This document shows positions 6,889-10,000 of a stretch of 10,000 nt of DNA, piece after piece (positions within the stretch are counted from its first letter, which is position 1; every line of letters begins with the position of its first letter). The stretch covers positions 1 to 10,000 of the forward strand of contig VSJD01000302.1 of assembly GCA_008636095.1 (NCBI GenBank), in the 5' to 3' direction. The DNA comes from Kiritimatiellota bacterium (GTDB lineage: Bacteria; Verrucomicrobiota; Kiritimatiellia; JAAZAB01). A program made the position numbers and the translations under genes. Below the pieces are notes generated by a model. The model was not told the DNA's origin. It did no database searches and saw only the letters and a program-made list of their open reading frames with translations.

Positions 6889-6917
6889 ACTTTATGATAC
6901 AATCCGAAACGTGACAA
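6889..6917 (-). promoter_or_regulatory. Predicted sigma70 promoter for the GT-C-like gene
   Basis: On the minus strand TTGTCA (6917-6912, 5 of 6 to TTGACA) is followed after exactly 17 nt by TAAAGT (6894-6889, 4 of 6 to TATAAT). The implied leader before the ATG at 6836 is about 45 nt. It lies back-to-back with the promoter of the dksA-like gene in the 237-nt divergent spacer. Confidence 0.45.
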
Positions 6918-6946
6918 GAAATAATATGGCACGTGGATCTGTTCGC

Positions 6947-6976
6947 TGACAATCTCCTATCGTGACAATCTCCTAT
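6947..6976 (+). repeat. Tandem 14-nt direct repeat, candidate operator
   Basis: TGACAATCTCCTAT occurs twice without mismatch (6947-6960 and 6963-6976) with a period of 16 nt. A truncated third unit, TGACA, begins at 6977 and forms part of the -35 box of the promoter for the dksA-like gene. A repeat placed directly on the -35 element suggests a binding site for a regulator, but chance duplication is possible. Confidence 0.5.
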
Positions 6977-7003
6977 TGACAGCCTTAAGGGAACTGTTAC
7001 CAT
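6976..7003 (+). promoter_or_regulatory. Predicted promoter for dksA-like-lspA-miaA
   Basis: A perfect TTGACA (6976-6981) is followed by 16 nt and then TACCAT (6998-7003, 4 of 6), with an extended -10 TG at 6995-6996. Transcription would start near 7010, leaving a leader of about 64 nt that contains the 7042-7060 hairpin. Confidence 0.6.
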
Positions 7004-7041
7004 AACGCACTTTCGGGGAAAGGGATGTGTTTCTGAAGACC

Positions 7042-7060
7042 AGCCGCGCTAAGCGCGGCT
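7042..7060 (+). promoter_or_regulatory. Leader hairpin just before the dksA-like ribosome-binding site
   Basis: AGCCGCGCT-A-AGCGCGGCT is an inverted repeat with 9-nt arms around one base; allowing a loop, it gives a GC-rich stem of about seven pairs. It ends three bases before GAGGTG (7064-7069), the ribosome-binding site for the ATG at 7074. It could affect translation or mRNA stability. Confidence 0.5.
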
Positions 7061-7073
7061 TACGAGGTGAATC

Positions 7074-7736
7074 ATGGCGAAAGTCAAAAAAGCAATCAAA
7101 GCGCTCAAAAAGTCAATTTCCAAAAAGTCCGGTGCCAAGCCCAAGACTACGGCGAAATTGGCAAAGAAACCGACTGCCGGCAAAAAGCCCGTGGTCGGTA
7201 AAAGGCCTGCGGTCCGGGGCAAGTCACGCTTCCAGGCGCCGTTGCCGGTGGTCGTAGAAAAATTGGCCGCGATGATAGGTAAAGGGAACAAGTATCTCAG
7301 CACCGACATAAAGCGCGAGTTGCGCGAGAAGCTCTTGCGCCTGCGCGAGCGGATTACCGGCCAGATCAATTTCCTGGCGGCCGATAATCTTAGCCGCACC
7401 CAGAAGGATGCCGAAGTGGATTTCCGCTCCGAGGAGCAGGGCACCGACAATTTCGATCGTGACTTTGCCCTCAACCGGGTCAGTTTGGAACAGGACGTTG
7501 TCTTCGAAATTGACGAAGCCCTGAACCGGATCAAGATCGGAACATACGGTGCCTGCGAAAGTTGCGGGGGCCCGATCGAAAAAGCCCGCATTATCGCTTT
7601 GCCTTACTCACGGATGTGCGTAGGCTGTCAGTCGAAATTAGAAACAGGTCGCAAGAAATTCCGTTCGTTCGAGACCGCCGCCCTGTTTCCAAATGCCGAT
7701 AAGGCAGTCCCGGAAACGACGTCCGAAGAGGAATAA
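7074..7736 (+). CDS. DksA/TraR-family zinc-finger protein with lysine-rich N-terminal tail
   Basis: This 220-residue protein is likely an RNA polymerase secondary-channel factor of the DksA/TraR group, acting in the cytoplasm. Residues 1-52 form a Lys/Ala/Pro tail (KKAIKALKKSISKK, AKLAKKPTAGKKP) like histone H1. Residues about 75-155 form a helical, probably coiled-coil region with the tip motif EEQGTDNFDRDFALNR. The zinc finger has C161-x2-C164-x17-C182-x2-C185 in YGACESCGGPIEKARIIALP and SRMCVGCQSKLE. The C-terminus is acidic (TTSEEE). E. coli DksA is 151 residues, so most of the extra length is the basic tail. The tip lacks the Asp-x-x-Ala order of E. coli DksA and is nearer to the YteA-like subgroup. 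GAGGTG precedes the ATG. Its stop overlaps the lspA start (TAATG), so the two are translationally coupled. Confidence 0.85.
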   Translation: MAKVKKAIKALKKSISKKSGAKPKTTAKLAKKPTAGKKPVVGKRPAVRGKSRFQAPLPVVVEKLAAMIGKGNKYLSTDIKRELREKLLRLRERITGQINFLAADNLSRTQKDAEVDFRSEEQGTDNFDRDFALNRVSLEQDVVFEIDEALNRIKIGTYGACESCGGPIEKARIIALPYSRMCVGCQSKLETGRKKFRSFETAALFPNADKAVPETTSEEE

Positions 7737-8257
7737 TGCGGGTATTATCCCTGAGTTTTGTGATTGTCCTCCTGGACCAGTGGAGCAAACTGCTGGTTCT
7801 GCAGCGGTTTTCCCTGGGCGAATCCTGGCCCGTCATTCCGGGTTGTTTTAATCTCACCTATCTGCGTAATACCGGCGCCGTCTGGGGTATTCTCCAGCAC
7901 CAGAACGAATGGCTGGTGCTGTTATCGTTCGTCGTGCTGATCCTGATGGCCGTCTTCTATCGCTGGCTGGTGGATGACCGTCGCGTTCATCGCCTGGCCA
8001 TCGGGTTCATGATCGGCGGCATTTTCGGGAATCTGATTGATCGCATCAAGCTGGGGTGGGTCACCGATTTTCTTGATTTCCACTGGGCGGCCAATCACTG
8101 GCCGTGTTTCAACCTGGCGGATGCCGCCATCTGCGTCGGCGTTGGTATTTATGCCGTCTCGACCTTATGGATGTCCACGGTTCGCCTGCCGAAGTGCGAG
8201 CCTGTCGCAGAGCCACGCGGTCGAGAGGCGCATGCCGGTACAACTCACAACGTCTGA
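7736..8257 (+). CDS. lspA: Lipoprotein signal peptidase (signal peptidase II)
   Basis: This 173-residue inner-membrane aspartic protease cleaves the signal peptide of diacylglyceryl-modified prolipoproteins just before the lipobox cysteine. Conserved blocks are LLDQWSKLLV (12-21), LRNTGAVWGIL (43-53), GGIFGNLIDRIKLGWVTDFL (94-113) and CFNLADAAICVG (124-135). The catalytic aspartates are D102 and D129. Four hydrophobic segments are visible, near residues 2-20, 58-78, 86-104 and 128-146. Length is typical (E. coli 164). The ATG overlaps the stop of the dksA-like gene by one base, and the last 26 nt overlap the start of miaA. A hydrophilic tail after residue 150 is poorly conserved and largely encoded in or near that overlap. 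Confidence 0.95.
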   Translation: MRVLSLSFVIVLLDQWSKLLVLQRFSLGESWPVIPGCFNLTYLRNTGAVWGILQHQNEWLVLLSFVVLILMAVFYRWLVDDRRVHRLAIGFMIGGIFGNLIDRIKLGWVTDFLDFHWAANHWPCFNLADAAICVGVGIYAVSTLWMSTVRLPKCEPVAEPRGREAHAGTTHNV

Positions 8258-9197
8258 TCTGCGGGCCTGGTTTCTCGTCGGCCCGACTGCCTCCGGTAAA
8301 TCCGCCGTGGCCCAATACCTTGCCGAACAGGAGGCGGGCGCCATCCTGTCTGCCGATGCCATGCTGGTTTACATTGGGATGGATATCGGCACCGCCAAAC
8401 CGACTGCGGCTGAACGCGCGCGGGTACGCTATTATGGTCTTGATCTGGTCGAGCCCCGTGAGCCTTTCAGCGCGGGCGCCTACCGGTTGGCGGCCCTGCA
8501 GGCGTTCCAAGACGCCGCCGCGCGGAGGTTGCGTCCCCTGATTGTGGTGGGCGGCACGGGTCTTTACATCAAGAGTTTGACCGATGGACTGGTCCTCCGC
8601 TCACCCAGGCAGTCGGCGATTCGGGAAGCGGCCGAGCGGCGACTGGCGGCGGAGGGCATCGGTGCGCTCCAGGCATGGCTGAGCCAGGTTGATCCGGAGC
8701 GGTATGCATCGCTGGCCGATCCGAAAAATCCGCGCCGGCTAATGCGCGCGCTGGAAACGGCCCTGGCCGGCGAAGCGCCGGCGGCCGGAAACTGGCGCGC
8801 GGCCCAGGATAGTCCGCGTATTCTTGGCTTGAAATGGAGCCTTCCCCAGCTTTATGATCGCATCCAAGTCAGGGTTCAAGCCATGTTCAAGGGTGGATTG
8901 CTGACGGAAGTCGAGCGGCTCCTGCAGGCTGGGTTTGAGGACGCGCCGACGGCTCGACTTGCGATCGGCTATACGGAGGCGGCGGCCTATTTACGAGCGC
9001 AGTGTTCGCTCGCAGAGGCCATGGCCACAACCGCGGTGCGTACGCGTCAATTGGCCAAGCGCCAGATGACCTGGTTTCGCCACCAATGCAACGTGGAGTG
9101 GCTGGCCGTGGATGCCGCGATGACGATCGCCGAGATTGCCGACGCTGTACGCGTTTATTGGCAGACACATGGGCCGACGCCGATTTCAGTTGGGTGA
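8232..9197 (+). CDS. miaA: tRNA dimethylallyltransferase
   Basis: This 321-residue cytoplasmic enzyme moves a dimethylallyl group from DMAPP to N6 of A37 in tRNAs reading codons that begin with U, the first step to i6A/ms2i6A. The P-loop GPTASGKS is at 17-24. DAMLVYIGMDIGTAKP (42-57) holds the catalytic Asp and the IGTAKP signature. VGGTGLYIKSL (106-116), PRRLMRALE (167-175), AIGYTEAAAYL (244-254) and RTRQLAKRQMTWFR (270-283) are family landmarks. Length is close to E. coli (316). ATG at 8232 has AGAGG five bases upstream and falls inside the end of lspA, a 26-nt overlap in another frame. The longer open frame upstream is lspA in shadow. The usual Ser after the catalytic Asp is Ala (DA instead of DS), a mild change. 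Confidence 0.95.
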   Translation: MPVQLTTSDLRAWFLVGPTASGKSAVAQYLAEQEAGAILSADAMLVYIGMDIGTAKPTAAERARVRYYGLDLVEPREPFSAGAYRLAALQAFQDAAARRLRPLIVVGGTGLYIKSLTDGLVLRSPRQSAIREAAERRLAAEGIGALQAWLSQVDPERYASLADPKNPRRLMRALETALAGEAPAAGNWRAAQDSPRILGLKWSLPQLYDRIQVRVQAMFKGGLLTEVERLLQAGFEDAPTARLAIGYTEAAAYLRAQCSLAEAMATTAVRTRQLAKRQMTWFRHQCNVEWLAVDAAMTIAEIADAVRVYWQTHGPTPISVG

Positions 9198-9217
9198 GGA
9201 CAGTGAACGGGAAAATA

Positions 9218-9282
9218 AGCGAACATCGAATGTCGAACATCGAACGCCCAATGTCGGAGGGCAGGCGTCAGAGGTCAGAACG
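9218..9282 (+). repeat. Dispersed low-complexity repeat (GAACATCGAA units) between miaA and lpxA
   Basis: Two copies of GAACATCGAA (9221-9230 and 9235-9244) stand 14 nt apart and are followed by a related CAATGTCGG. Next comes a GGCAGGCGTCAGAGGTCAGA stretch. Such units are known to me from intergenic regions of uncultured PVC-group bacteria, where they give spurious peptides such as MSNIERP or FDIRCS. The whole spacer (9198-9350) has no credible gene, and I could not pick a convincing promoter in it. Confidence 0.55.
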
Positions 9283-9350
9283 AAAAACGAAAAAATATTC
9301 CATTATGTTTGAATGAAACAAGTCAAGAAAGAACTTGCGAGAGAAACGCC

Positions 9351-10000
9351 ATGAATATTCATCCGACAGTGATCGTGAATCCCAAGGCCGAACTGGGCGC
9401 CAATGTTACTATTGGCCCTTTTTGCGTAATTGATGCGGACGTTAAGATTGGTGACAACACGCGTATTGGGCCGCACGTGACGATTCTTCCCTTTACGACG
9501 ATTGGTGCTGGATGCACAATCCATGCTCACGCGGTTTTGGGTGACCTGCCGCAGGATACGGCATTCAAGGAGGATGTCGTAAGTTATGTCCGTATTGGCG
9601 CCAACTGTATCATCCGCGAGGGGGTTACGATCCATCGCGGTACCAAGCCGGAGACGGAAACTGTGGTCGGTGACGGGTGTTTTCTGATGGTCAACAGCCA
9701 TGTGGCGCACAATTGCCGGATAGGTAACAATGCCATTTTGATCAATGGAGCATTATTGGCTGGTTACGTGGAGGTTGGCGAGCGTGCTCTCATTAGTGGC
9801 AATGCGGTGGTGCATCAATTCTGTCGTATTGGCAAACTGGCCATGATTTCCGGCAATAGTGCGATCAGCAAGGATTTACCGCCTTTTTGCATTGTGGGCA
9901 TTTCACGTAACATTATTGCGGGCTTGAATGTGGTTGGCTTGCGTAGGGCCGGTTATGGCGCGCCGGATCGGCTGGCCATCAAGCGGGCATTTCATACCCT
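9351..10000 (+). CDS. lpxA: LpxA-like UDP-GlcNAc acyltransferase, C-terminus outside window
   Basis: The first 216 residues of a left-handed beta-helix acyltransferase are present. LpxA moves a 3-hydroxyacyl chain from ACP to UDP-GlcNAc, the first step of lipid A synthesis, in the cytoplasm. Hexapeptide repeats run from IHPTVIVNPKAELGANVTIG through about residue 177. GVTIHRGT (91-98), NSHVAHNC (115-122, H120 matching catalytic H125 of E. coli), VHQFCRIG (154-161) and GLNVVGLRRAGY (191-202) are family marks. The start ATG has a purine-rich GCGAGAGAAA site upstream. Several residues differ from classical LpxA: Tyr139 at the H144 position, Val195 at the E200 position, and no clear K76 equivalent in PQDTAFKED. 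It may therefore be a divergent LpxA or a paralogue with another acceptor. The C-terminal helical domain begins (RLAIKRAFHT) and runs past 10000. Confidence 0.85.
   Translation, partial: MNIHPTVIVNPKAELGANVTIGPFCVIDADVKIGDNTRIGPHVTILPFTTIGAGCTIHAHAVLGDLPQDTAFKEDVVSYVRIGANCIIREGVTIHRGTKPETETVVGDGCFLMVNSHVAHNCRIGNNAILINGALLAGYVEVGERALISGNAVVHQFCRIGKLAMISGNSAISKDLPPFCIVGISRNIIAGLNVVGLRRAGYGAPDRLAIKRAFHT

Noticed and set aside
9002..9316. 104-codon frame across the miaA end and repeats (contains MSNIERPMSEG)
   Set aside because: It is a peptide made from dispersed repeat DNA and the antisense/alternate frame of miaA; such peptides are common annotation artefacts.
9283..9350. Promoter for lpxA
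   Set aside because: AT-rich -10-like words exist (TTATGTT), but no -35 box at proper spacing could be supported.

Overview
The window reads as ordinary chromosomal housekeeping DNA from an uncultured Gram-negative bacterium. The features point to the PVC side of the tree (Verrucomicrobiota, Kiritimatiellota, Lentisphaerota or Omnitrophota). An LpxA-like acyltransferase and a lipobox lipoprotein imply an outer membrane. A DksA/TraR protein with a lysine-rich tail, a tiny COX24/mS38-type basic protein, a tagaturonate epimerase-family enzyme, and the intergenic low-complexity and REP-like repeats all fit that placement. The lineage is an inference from gene content; there is no rRNA or other phylogenetic marker to settle it.

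Left part (1-2330, all minus strand). Reading in the direction of transcription: purN (purine synthesis), hisG long form (histidine synthesis) with a near-consensus promoter of its own, a 31-residue basic protein missed by length-limited gene callers, and a TPR lipoprotein whose C-terminus lies beyond the window edge.

Middle part (2330-6840). An intergenic stretch carries a GC-rich REP-like double hairpin and an inverted repeat, followed by a promoter and tRNA-Val(UAC). A cluster of short hairpin-forming direct repeats touches the tRNA 3' end. A plus-strand uxaE-family gene follows, and it converges on a long minus-strand gene for a polytopic GT-C-like membrane protein with a large C-terminal soluble domain. 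The last codons of that membrane protein run into a low-complexity repeat.

Right part (6840-10000). A divergent promoter region serves the membrane protein on one side and the compact set dksA-like, lspA and miaA on the other (TAATG overlap, then a 26-nt overlap). This set links transcription control, lipoprotein maturation and tRNA modification. After a 153-nt spacer with dispersed repeat units comes an lpxA-like gene, cut by the window end.

I found no CRISPR array, phage, IS element, toxin-antitoxin pair or defence island. The points most worth a second look are small: the tiny ribosomal-type protein, the histone-like tail on the DksA homologue, the tandem 16-nt repeat and leader hairpin in front of it, the LpxA-like protein lacking several expected residues, and the repeats beside the tRNA.
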